Shown piece by piece: positions 11,625 to 22,400 of a DNA stretch of 64,000 nt. A program made the position numbers and the translations under genes. Within the stretch, counting starts at the first letter, position 1. Every line of letters begins with the position of its first letter. Source of the DNA: Harmothoe impar (Eukaryota; Annelida; Polychaeta; Phyllodocida; Polynoidae); contig OX381707.1 of NCBI GenBank assembly GCA_947462335.1, positions 60,613,773 through 60,677,772 on the forward strand, given 5' to 3'. A model generated the notes under the pieces. The model was not told the DNA's origin and ran no database searches. It saw nothing but the letters and a program-made list of their open reading frames with translations.

Positions 11625-11982
11625 GGCCACACCAAAAAAAATAGTTGGTCTACAGATTTTGTCTTCCAAAAAGAGGTGTCGTAGGGCGATTTTTCTTTCT
11701 TTTTTTTCCAATTTTTTTTTGGTCAATGGATTTCAGCCTTAAAATAGAGGGGCGGGCAAATTATTTTTTTTCCTGAGGGAAAATCTCTTTTTGAATTTTA
11801 CAAATATATTTTCTGGCTAACGATGACAGAAAACGCCATCCAAAAAAAAATTAAAAAAAATAATTCCAATTTTTCAGAAAATGATGCGGGCGCTGTCCAT
11901 AGACACTCCTTTAAAAAAGAAATTACATTTTGAAAAATATGGTGCGGGAAATCCGTAGACCATCTTTTTTTTTGGTGTGGCC
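11625..11982. mobile_element. MITE with GGCCACACC termini
   Basis: The left end begins GGCCACACCAAAAAAAATAG and the right end is its inverted complement, finishing GGTGTGGCC. A second inverted block (GGTCTACAGATTT against AAATCCGTAGACC) extends the arms to about 35 bp. The flanks are TTG and TTA, close to a 3-bp Harbinger-type duplication. It lies inside the TTAA-flanked element. Confidence 0.5.
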
Positions 11983-12175
11983 TTATGATAAACATCTTGA
12001 TGCCTTGTTTTAGGTTGAAATGATGTCTAGGATCTCTGTAAAAAGTCTCACCAGGTAGGGTGCTTTTACTCTATAAATCTCTTTGATTTTTTTTCTGCAC
12101 TATTTTTATATATAGGAAGATGTGGAGCGATTTTCAAGGGATTCCTATGGTTTTCTGAGATTGTATCCAGTATCC

Positions 12176-14013
12176 TTAATAAGAAATACAGACGACAGTG
12201 CACAGCTAATTGAGTAACTACAACCATTATTTTATTACAAAAAGAAATTCAGCAAGAAATGTAGCTGGTCTTATTGACAGCAGGTTTGGGCGACATGGAA
12301 AAAATATTGCACAATCACAGTTATCCAGTCATCAATGGAAGATATCATTGCAGTTACAAAAATATTCATTCTTTAGTAAAATGTACTTACAAAAAACAGT
12401 AGCTTATGACACTGGTATATTTCATGATACAATGTCTGAGAATTCACTACAGATCTTGTTCAGATATAATGTAGGCAGTAGTAGCAGTGCAGACCATGTA
12501 ATGCATATAAGCTGCTCATGGAATTACATTATCCAAATGTTCTTTTCATCAGACGACCAGTTATAAACAATGGGGGCATGGTTTAGCACTTAGGCACATA
12601 ATCATATGCATATAAAACTTTACAAGTTGGCATTTACATGATCATTAAGTACAAGGCACGTGGAAGACTTCCATTTACATATCTCAGCATAGGGTTAGGT
12701 GGATTTGATATGGAACGTATACTACAAAGTAGGACATACAAAGCATTAATTGATACAGGAAGAATGTGAACTTTGTCACGGATTTAAGAATCGAAGACTA
12801 GTTTACCATAATATCACTCTTATATAAAGTCACTATCACTGATATGACCCATCACGTATACGTGTAATCTCTTTTAATTTTGTCTTTGGACAGTCACATA
12901 ATAGGTAGGTCTTTACATCCCTCCACATTCCCCCCAAATTGGGAAGCACAGTATTCTGAAAATGCTGATATGTTGATGATAAGGCAATCTCAGTCACATG
13001 GGTTGTTGCATAGGATATGATGATAATATGATGATGATTCTATACATACACCACGTATTTCAATCTCACTACTAATTCTATGAAGTTGTAAAGTAAACAG
13101 ATATATATATTTACAAAGTATGTTAGTGTTCATTTCTTTATACAAATGTGGCAAGGTATGAGTATAACTTGAATCGACAATTGAAGACTAGTTTTGGCAT
13201 CTTATTGTCTAGAATGTGTTCACATACACCTTCTTACAACATAGAAAGCCAGCTTTTCTTAACTGTACTATGGCGTCCAATGGATACAGATCGTCTTTGG
13301 CACACTGATGGATCTTCAACTATGTAATACTAATTACACAAGAGTAGCTCACATCCTTATGGTGAGCCGTATAAGTGAAACAGAAACAGTTTATTACTTT
13401 TTAGTTTTAACATTAACGTATGGGACTTTCCTTTAGCCTCGGAAGACACATAGCAGGGTAGAGATGTAGCTGTACGTTCTAAGCCTTACTTAACCAAGTC
13501 TGCACCCCGAAAATAACATACATTTATCCAAAAGAATACCATGATACAAAATCATAATCTGTGTGCGTCCCTATTCAATGTTGAAAAACATGTTACATGG
13601 TGTAAATAGTAGAAAACAGAAGTTCGTCTATATATGAAATGATGCAACAACATTTTAAGTATGTGGCCATCTAGAAGAGCTAATACACAATGGTTTAAGC
13701 ACATCATGAAACACAGAAGGCAGTGTGTGGAAATTGTCTATGGAAGAAATCCTTTCACAATATATGCTGAACTTCAGACAGTGAGAAACGGGGATATTAT
13801 TTTTGACCATGAAGATACACTATTGATATGCCTAAACTGCATGGAAGTAGATGTATCGTATAATTCATAGCGTCCCTCGCCTGTAGACAATAAGTAAATT
13901 TATGTCATTTCATCCGGGCATTTCATTGACTGTTGCAGAGATTCCTGATCGAAAAATCATTTTAGAATAGGGAACACAGTCCTATGGGTAGAATCACGGT
14001 TTTCTAAAGATTT
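12176..14013 (-). other. Probable 3' untranslated region of the long tetraspanin form
   Basis: The 1.8 kb downstream (on the - strand) of the stop at 14014 is AT-rich and free of obvious transposons. It has AATAAA signals on the - strand at 13395-13390 and 12236-12231, the second just before the transposon border. Short ORFs on the + strand here (12210-12566 and 13661-13870) have no recognisable motifs and are probably chance. Confidence 0.35.
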
Positions 14014-15741
14014 TCAGTTGTAATAAATGCGAGTAAGCCCTTCTGATGGATGAAGTGGCATGCGTGAATACCCTTGATTGGCCACGTTGTGAAAAGGACG
14101 CCGAGGTCTGATGAATTCCTGGGGGTAACGGACATACGAGGTACCAAGTACGGTGTGAGCCCTCACCGGCTGTGGTACTCTAGCTGACATTGGCTGAGTA
14201 AAGACGGGTGGTGCATACTGCACACTTCTCAGCATGGAGCCTGGGTGGGCAATGGACGGCACCATGGAGACGGTTGGAACAGGCTGGTATTGAGGATAAC
14301 CCTGGTTGATGAAGGGCTGTGGTGCATGCTGCTGCTGGGGCTGCTGCACAGGCAGCTGTGGGACATATGAGGCCATATGCGGGTTTCTGTTACCGACTGG
14401 AGGCTCAGCCGCGTTGTAATCTGGTCTTGGAATTAGCAATGGCTCTTCGGTTTCATTACCAGTTGCTGCTGGCAGTTCCCAATACAACTGCCCGGTCTGC
14501 TGCTTTCTGGGGTTCAGTAATTCTCCAAGCATCTTCTGCATTTGTGCAAATGAAGTTGGCTCCTCCTGTTGTCCAGCGGTCATACTCGGACCCGGTCGAG
14601 GACCATCAATAGGGTCAGACGATGAGTGTACCTCAGCAAACGCCACGTTGTGTCGTCGTTCCTCAGTTGGCAACGGGTGAGCAAGGTGTGGATAGGTTTG
14701 CCGGTGAGCTTCTAGGTCGTTGGATTTGGGTGTTGCTTGCACTGTAGGGCTGGATAGAACAGACATGTTGAGGTTAACTATGTCGGATGCGCTGCACAGA
14801 TCTCTGAGCTGACGTTGGGGATAGATGCGGTTCTTCCTCGGTGGCTTCTCTATAGTAGCTATGTCCTCCACACGCGAGATTCTTGGTGTTGGTGGGTTAT
14901 GCTCCAATTGCTGATGATCATCCTCCAAGGTATGATGATCCTGGTGATCATCAAGCACATAGGATACTCCTCTGTGCATCCTTCTCATTCTCTCCCTCCT
15001 GGCCAAGATTCCCATCACGACATCGGTTCCGGCAGCTCTAGCTACAGGAGGCAGATAGAGCGGGTTGAGAATTCTTATTTTGGCCTTCCTTTTGTGGACT
15101 TTACCGGTGCTTCGATCTAGACGAGTGCCACCCCAGTTTTGATTACAGTGGCTGGCTAGCCTTTCAATAGGTGGGAGGGCCAGTGGGTGTTTTTTCTTGG
15201 GTTCACGGTGCTTCATAATAGGAATCAATTCTGAGTGAAGAACAGGTGGGAGGTCCAGTGGGTTAAAGTGTTTTTTCTCGGATTCATGATGCTCTGGATG
15301 CTTCATAATAGGCATCAATTCTGCGTGAATAACAGGTGGAAGGTCCAGTGGATTAAGGTGCTTTTTCTTGGGTTCATGAATCAATTCTGTGTGAAGATCC
15401 TCTTCCTCCGGCTTGAACTTGGTCTTTTTCGGTATAACTGCCTTGGTAAGATTTGGAGGCTGGGACGGATGACGCTTAGTTTTATGCTTGGCAGTAGACT
15501 TCTTCTTATTGGGGTTGAGATACAAATCATATCCATAGTCAATTTTCACTACGTTAGACTCACTTGGAAGGGAATTGGGCCTCTTTGGTCGAACATCCCA
15601 ATTCTGTGCACTTCTTAGACTATTGCCTTTCTTTGTATGCCCCAAATTCTGTGTCTGTTTGATGAGGCGCATTCTCCTTATATCATCGTGCCTATCTTCT
15701 ATATTGAAGGCAAACCAACAAGCTAAGATAGGACCCAGAAT
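14014..15741 (-). CDS. Alternative terminal exon of the tetraspanin: end of TM4 plus a very long cytoplasmic tail
   Basis: A 1728-bp exon follows a 3' splice site (TATACTTGCAG before 15741) and encodes 575 residues ending at TAA. It starts ILGPILACWFAFNIED, which has the form of the second half of a tetraspanin TM4 with a juxtamembrane Cys, and it is in phase 0 like the standard last exon at 16417-16485. No other tetraspanin exons lie nearby, so the simplest reading is an alternative last exon of the same gene, giving about 827 residues. The tail is basic and His/Lys-rich first, with several NPLDLPPV-type repeats, then Pro/Gln/Tyr-rich. Transcript evidence is not available; it could also be a remnant of a second tetraspanin gene. 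Confidence 0.7.
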   Translation of the reverse strand: MLGPILACWFAFNIEDRHDDIRRMRLIKQTQNLGHTKKGNSLRSAQNWDVRPKRPNSLPSESNVVKIDYGYDLYLNPNKKKSTAKHKTKRHPSQPPNLTKAVIPKKTKFKPEEEDLHTELIHEPKKKHLNPLDLPPVIHAELMPIMKHPEHHESEKKHFNPLDLPPVLHSELIPIMKHREPKKKHPLALPPIERLASHCNQNWGGTRLDRSTGKVHKRKAKIRILNPLYLPPVARAAGTDVVMGILARRERMRRMHRGVSYVLDDHQDHHTLEDDHQQLEHNPPTPRISRVEDIATIEKPPRKNRIYPQRQLRDLCSASDIVNLNMSVLSSPTVQATPKSNDLEAHRQTYPHLAHPLPTEERRHNVAFAEVHSSSDPIDGPRPGPSMTAGQQEEPTSFAQMQKMLGELLNPRKQQTGQLYWELPAATGNETEEPLLIPRPDYNAAEPPVGNRNPHMASYVPQLPVQQPQQQHAPQPFINQGYPQYQPVPTVSMVPSIAHPGSMLRSVQYAPPVFTQPMSARVPQPVRAHTVLGTSYVRYPQEFIRPRRPFHNVANQGYSRMPLHPSEGLTRIYYN

Positions 15742-16416
15742 CTGCAAGTATATTTTATCTTAATCATTGACATTGAAAAATAATTTGCAGGATGCATGTT
15801 TAGTCTAGAAAGTGACTTATATGTCACTTTATTAATTTTCTGATGCAGTATGTGCTTCAGCGGTAAGTATGCCTACGAGTAGTGTGCAAGAAGTATTTGC
15901 CATGTAGAAAATCGTCAGCAGTATGCATTAAATGACCTCATAAAAAGCGAATACTTATTTGATTATGCTCAATATCATTTAAGGCCACTTTAAAAAAAAA
16001 AAAGAAATATCAGCTTTACAGACACTGCCGCATCCGGCAGAAGGGGCCGCGCTGTAGAAACATGATTTAAATTGCATATTGCTCGTTATCTATAACTTGG
16101 AAATATGAATTACATGGTTGATATTTGGATTTATCTATTGTAATGTATAGAAATAGTACATCCCGAGAAATATTGAGTAAGGAAAAGGAAAAAGGGACCT
16201 CCCTCGTCAACCAGAAACAAAATAAAAATAAAAAGCCTCCCGCCCTCACGCCTTTTTTCAGGAAAGTATCCGTAAAGCTGATGAATTCTTTTAAGTGGCC
16301 CAATCAGACCTGGATGACAATACACTCTGGGGATCTATTTCAATATCTTCCTTTATATTTATGATAATTTCTAAACTTACACAATATTTCCACGATAAAT
16401 ACCAGCAAATTACACT

Positions 16417-16485
16417 CTAAATCCATTTATCTCTCAGTTCCTCAATATCATTGGCCAGGATACGGGCCAGGAAAATTCCAATCAG
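16417..16485 (-). CDS. TSPAN33-like: Tetraspanin standard last exon (second half of TM4, short tail)
   Basis: 22 codons plus TAG after TTTTTCAG, encoding LIGIFLARIL and a short charged tail ending DKWI. This gives the typical tetraspanin ending. No canonical AATAAA was seen within about 100 bp downstream; an AT-rich variant near 16360 may serve. Confidence 0.88.
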   Translation of the reverse strand: MIGIFLARILANDIEELRDKWI

Positions 16486-19400
16486 CTGAAAAACAAGACA
16501 AATTGCATGCTTTGTTATATTGTAAGAAGTGTTTAGTTACAACAGAACAATTTCTTAGAAAATAAGGTTATTAAGAATGAAGTTAATCCATGAAACAGAA
16601 TTAATATATAATAAACAAATTGAATGTAATTTCTCCCCCTCACTTTTGCACTTAACAAAATCATTAAGCATGTCATGGGAGAAGTAACATAAGTAACACC
16701 TTACAAGTATGTCAGTATTGTATCCTGTGTCAGAACTGCAAATACCTTAACCAAACGGGATACTTTTCTTATCGAAATCTCTTATTCAACTGTACCCTTC
16801 TTAAAGCCATATTTCAATAGAAGCCTTTGTCCATGAAGATACTTTACCTGTGGGACTGCCAATGCCAGAGCAGCAGCTCCAAGGATATATAGGTTTTGTT
16901 TGGCTTCGTCGATTACAGCTTGTACGCAGCCTTTTATGTACACCTTCTCTGTAGCTTCTAAGTACTGGAGGAAAAGAGGTTGAGGGCAGCTGAGTATACC
17001 CGTGAGTCTAAAGGCGGAATCCATGAAAGAAGGCCTAGTCTAATGACTGATATATTTGTATAATGTCTTGGTGATGGAACAAAGATACCACTCCCTGGTC
17101 CACAAAAGTATACTTTTGATGATAATTTTCATCTTGTAGGAAATTGACATAATTCAATATGAAAAATCCAACGAAAATATCTATAGTACAGATACTAAGC
17201 AGAGTAGGAATCCCATTCTTTATTCCTAAATCTCAATAATTAGGTATACCTTAAAAAAAGAGAAAGTTGGATAGAAAGGTAAATACTCTCGGATATCAAA
17301 TGTATGTGTAATTAATGTTGTACTCACCTCTAATTTTTGTACTCCATATCCACACATGAGATTCTTCTGTCCACTCTGAAGAACACAATGGTGGACATAT
17401 ATATAGATATCCTTTTAATGCCAACATCAACAATTGGATCAGATGTATTGATTGTGATTTACCCCACAAAAATGACCGCGAGCAGTTTATATTTTCTAAG
17501 AGCTTAGTATACACCGAGGCCTGTTTAGTGTCTAATAAGGCCATAAAAAAATATTTTTTTCAGGTAACATCGGAGGAAAATATAGGGTCGGTAGGTCGGA
17601 TTTAAAAAACAACAACATTAATGTACTTACTAGCCAACTGTTTTGAATACCCTAAAATTGACCAAAAAAAAGTATAAAATGCGAAATTTTCTTCAGAATT
17701 GCATAAAAACATGTAGGGTCGGCCCTATTTTGATAGGGTCGGTCAGGTGACCTGACAAAAAACCTCTTTTTTTGCCTAATCAGTGAAATGAAGAGTTTAC
17801 ATGGGAATGTAGCTAAGATGAGGTACATACTGAGACGTCGTTAGGTTGTTTACAGCAGGAGAAGGGGACGGCACATCGTTCTGCACTTGGATTAGTGTCC
17901 GAACAGTTGAAATAAACGTTCATAGACCACTCTTTGTAGCCCTTGTGTCCGACACCACAGCAGTAGAACTGTAATGGGAGAAACAGCATGAGTTAAATGT
18001 ACATTGTAATAACGTGAGAAATGGGATGAGGGTTCTACAGCATGAAAACAGTATGAGGGTTCAATTATTATTAGGAGGGTGCCATTTCTGTGATGTTTAA
18101 ATACTATAGAGTCAGAGACATGGACCATGACCAAAAAAGGATTCCTGCATTCCTGAGTTAAAGAGGGGAAGAAGAACTTTAGACCATAACAAATAGCAAA
18201 TAGAAGATTAAATCACCAAAGTTGAATACAAAGGACCCCAGAGATTTTATAAACGGGCATACAAATCATGACGTTAGAATATGATGACACATGCTACAAT
18301 ATTACTGCAGTTACTAAATGTATTTATAAGCAGTTGCCTCCCATAGCTCATTAATTATGGAGCCTGTCGTGACATCTGAGGTCACCCCTGCGGCAATAAA
18401 ACAATATGCCTGGGTCGGTGTTTAGCATTCATCACGTTCCTAGGGCCACTCCCACTACACATTCAGGTCATTGTAGCTATAGGCCCTTAGTACTTGACAT
18501 ACACTATTGTGTAGTACACAGACATAGCTGTACATAGATTCTATGGTGCACCATAGAAATGCATAGCAGTAACAGGCATGGCTATCGCCTGTTGTATACC
18601 ATCATGCCGAGGTAATGCTATTCCTGGTTTGGTACTTGGGCACAAGATACTTAGGCTGGTAGTTTTCTCAGATTTTCTCAATCTCAAAGACGTACATTTG
18701 TATGTGCTTGTTGGATTGGTGGGGTTATGCCCCTAACCAAGAAAGTAAGAGATATTATATAATCACACAGAAAACCCAGGCAATACATCAATGACAAATA
18801 GTAAGTGTGTATTAAATATGGAGTTATTGTGCGCTCTACTCACGGTTTCTTGCACCCAGTCAAAGATGCCCTGAAAGTCGGGGTCGTCACGGTAGCGTAT
18901 GATACCCTCCTCCCGGAAGAGTTTGGTGACTTCCTCCTTACCCTGCCCGGAGAAGACGAAGATGAGGATGGCGCCAACTACTTCCAGGAGGAAGAGGATG
19001 CCCAGCATGTAGGAGAACTGTGTGGGTAGACATTAAAGTGATAATCTCAGACCTCCAATAGCAATCTTTTCTTTTTTACTATACTCAATTACAGTCGTGC
19101 AGACATACTGATTTTTTTTTAAATTTGATCTTTTTTCTTGTTTTAATCTGGATAGTAGAATGTTGATCGATTTTGTTGAAATTCCCGGAACACCTTAATA
19201 TATCGCTTGGTGTATATTATGATCGGTTAAAATTTAAAAGATATCGTTATGAGGTCAAATGAAAAAAAAGGTGTGTTTCAGGTAGAGTTTTTTTTATCCA
19301 ATTGAAAAAAAATAATTTAAAGTTATTTTGGGGCTATTTTAGAGCAAATTTGGTAGTCCATGAGTAATTGCCGTTGTTGGCGAGTCGGCACAGAAGTTTG

Positions 19401-22400
19401 TGAGTCAATTTTTGGGTACTATTCAGGCCAAAAGGTTAAAAAAATCCGACCTACACTACCTAGATTTTCAGACTATGTAACCTGAAACACACCCTTTATT
19501 TTTTTGGCCTATTAAAATGCATATCAAAGTGAATCACACTTACAGTTTTAAGCAAGGTGATGTTCTCCCTGAGTGCACCGAGGCATCCAGCGAAGGCGAT
19601 GACGAAGATGATGCATCCGACAACAATGACGCCTATAGAGACGTCAAAGAGGATGTCGTAGATACTCTGGATGTCATTGTGGTAGAAGCGGTTCTTCTCG
19701 ATGTAGGCCCATGCCCCAAGACCGATCAGTGCACAGCCTATCAACTGATGAGAGACAAAGCGAGGCATTGTATTAGCATGCACGTTTTCCACACACTTGT
19801 AGAGACTCAGAACCTTAGAAGTTGTAGTCTTTACAAGCCGCATAGTACTTTAATCCAGATGTTTTACAATGTATTTTCTTAGGACATAATGATTGGCCTA
19901 AAGAAATACATGAGACGTATTAAACTCTAACAGTGTGAATAAGAGGGGCCTGGGTGCATGCCTAACGAGGCTCACAAGGAGAATTAAGACAAGACTTGAT
20001 GCATTTAAGGCCAATTATTGTTATGGGTAAATGACCAAGTTCACTATATAACTATAGTGGGTTTCACAGTATTTTCGACAATCCCTTAGCACTATTCCAA
20101 ATTATTATTTATTCTGAAGGATCGGGCGGGGGGGGGGGGGGTTGGCGAGGCTATCAACCGTAACCAGCCTTTAAGGTGAAAGCTGTTGTTTGAACACTTC
20201 CCTGTAGGTCAGCAGGTGCCTGGTGGTATATGTTATATACTGTGGGTTACTGAAGCGTACATGTTTCAATTTGTTTTTATGAGTGAGTGAGTAATGGATG
20301 TTTAACGCCATTTCGACAACTAAGGTCATATTATGTTTTTATAAAGTCGTAGGCCTATTCAGATTCATTCAACTGATGAATACGAATTCATGTAGATAGG
20401 GAACATTCACAAGTGATGACACCTATGTTGGACCTATTCCCATCCATCACTACTTTGGGCAAATGGGCCTGTATGAATATAAGGCACGGGTCACGTTTCA
20501 TCACTCAATTAACCCAACGACCCCCTCCCCTCCCCTCCCCCCTTATAGCCGGTGACGTCATTTGTGAACGTTCTCATCAACACGACTCACGGACTTTCAT
20601 GGATGCAACATACTGCCTATAATCAGGCCCGTATTCAGAGTTTCTTGTGGGGGGGGGGGACCTTGGGCAGAAAGTGGACCAATTTATAGAAACTGTATGG
20701 TCACAAGCGAAGCGCAGTGAAGTCGCAAGCGAAGCGCAGCGAAGCGAAGCGCAGCGACCACCCTAGGGGGGTCTGGGGGCATGCCCCCCAGGAAAATTTT
20801 GAAATCTAGAAGCCAAATGGTGCACTCTGGTGCATTCTGATTGCTCAAATTGTATTAATTTGCAGTCACAAATTTAGGGGTGAATAAAGGTTTTTCAGTA
20901 AGGGGAGGGTATGTCCATTCTACTCTTATATATATAGGGTGGTATCCCACTAAAAGGGCTCCTATTTTGTCCGATTGAAGAGGTATCCCACTAAAAGGGG
21001 TCCAATCTTGGCCAATAAAAGGGACCTCAATTCTTCACATATAAGGGGGGTTATCCCGCCAAAAGGTTCTTTTTTGGGAGACTTTTATCTTGCTAAAATG
21101 GGTCCAAATTCAGGATGATATACGCACATGGTATCCACAAATGAGGGAGTGGCCCCCTAGGGCAGTGTACCAGCCTCTGAACACTCACTGCCCTCTCCCG
21201 AAAGGTCCCCCCCCCCCCCGCGGTCCACCCAAATATACAGCAGTCCAACATTAGAGCACTCCAATGCACTATATGGATATATATCTAAAACTGGACATCG
21301 ACATCCATGTAACAGAATCCTTCCAACAGATATCTATATTTAGTAGAAGTAGAAATCCATGAATATCTATATGAAGGAGAACACCATGTTCATGCCTATG
21401 AATATGTCTGTGTGTATGTTCATTTAAAGATTCAAGATTGCAACCATTCATTGAATGCCACCATGCTTTCAATGAAATCTCGAATTGCAGTTGCAGTAAT
21501 TTGACACTAATAAAAAAAAAATCTATTCCATTTTTCTTTCATGAACAGTTGGCATCCCATAGATTCAAGATGGCTATCAGTCATTGAATGTCCCGATGCT
21601 TGAAATGCAATCTTGACTTGTAGTTGCATTAATTTGATACTCTCAAAAAAAAACAACCCTATTTGATTTTTCCTTCATTCAACCCATTCAAGATGGCTAC
21701 CATTTACTAAATGCCACAATGCTTTCAGTGCAATGAAGAATTATAGTTGCATTAATTTGTATAATTCATATAAGAAAATTTCTATTTGATACCTTTTTCA
21801 AACACAGTTGGCACCCCATAGGTTTAGGATGGCCACCATTCATTGAATGCCACAATGCTTTAAATGCAATCTTGAAATGTAGTTGCATAAATTTTATACT
21901 GTTAAAAAAATCCAATTTAGTTGTTCTTTTCATGAAGAGTTGGCACCCCATAGGTTCAAGATGGCCACCAGTCATTGAATGCCATAATGCTTAAATGCAA
22001 TCTTGAATTGCAGTTGCATTAATTTGATTCTTAAAAAAAATACTTTCTTTTCTTTCTTTCATGAACAGTTGGCACCCCATACATTCAAGGTGGCTACCAG
22101 TCATTGCATGCCACAATGCTTTAAGTGCAATCACAAATTGTAGTTGCATTAATCTGATACTAATAAAAAAACTAATTCTATTCTTTTTTTTTAATTCATG
22201 AACAGTTGGCACCCCATATATTTAAGATGACTACCATTGATTTAAGATGCTTAAAATGCAATCTCGAATTGTAGTTGCATCAATTTAATGCTAATAAAAA
22301 ACAAATTCTTATAGATTTTTCTTTCATGAATAGTTGGCACCCCATAAGGTGGCTACTATTCATATTAATGCAAATACAATGCTTTAAGTGCTAAATTACG

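Larger units (their letters stand above)
5790..12175. mobile_element. TTAA-flanked transposon (piggyBac/Kolobok-like), carrying nested insertions
   Basis: The ends are perfect 15-bp inverted repeats starting GGATACTGGATACAA, at 5790-5804 and, inverted, at 12161-12175. Both are flanked directly by TTAA (5786-5789 and 12176-12179), the target used by piggyBac and Kolobok transposons. Removing the nested MITE and gypsy element leaves about 1.05 kb with no transposase, so the element is non-autonomous. It contains two tRNA-like segments, a smaller MITE at 11625-11982 and the nest at 6205-11538. The superfamily assignment rests only on the termini. Confidence 0.55.

Noticed and set aside
12210..12566. 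118-codon + strand ORF
   Set aside because: AT-rich, no motif, and antisense to the probable 3' untranslated region of the long tetraspanin form.
13661..13870. 69-codon + strand ORF
   Set aside because: No recognisable domain and no splice partners; lies opposite the presumed 3' untranslated region.
14319..15763. + strand ORFs of 62-127 codons
   Set aside because: Antisense shadows of the long tetraspanin tail exon.
17296..17544. 82-codon - strand ORF
   Set aside because: Only its last 16 codons (17328-17375) are an exon; the rest is intron sequence upstream of the acceptor.
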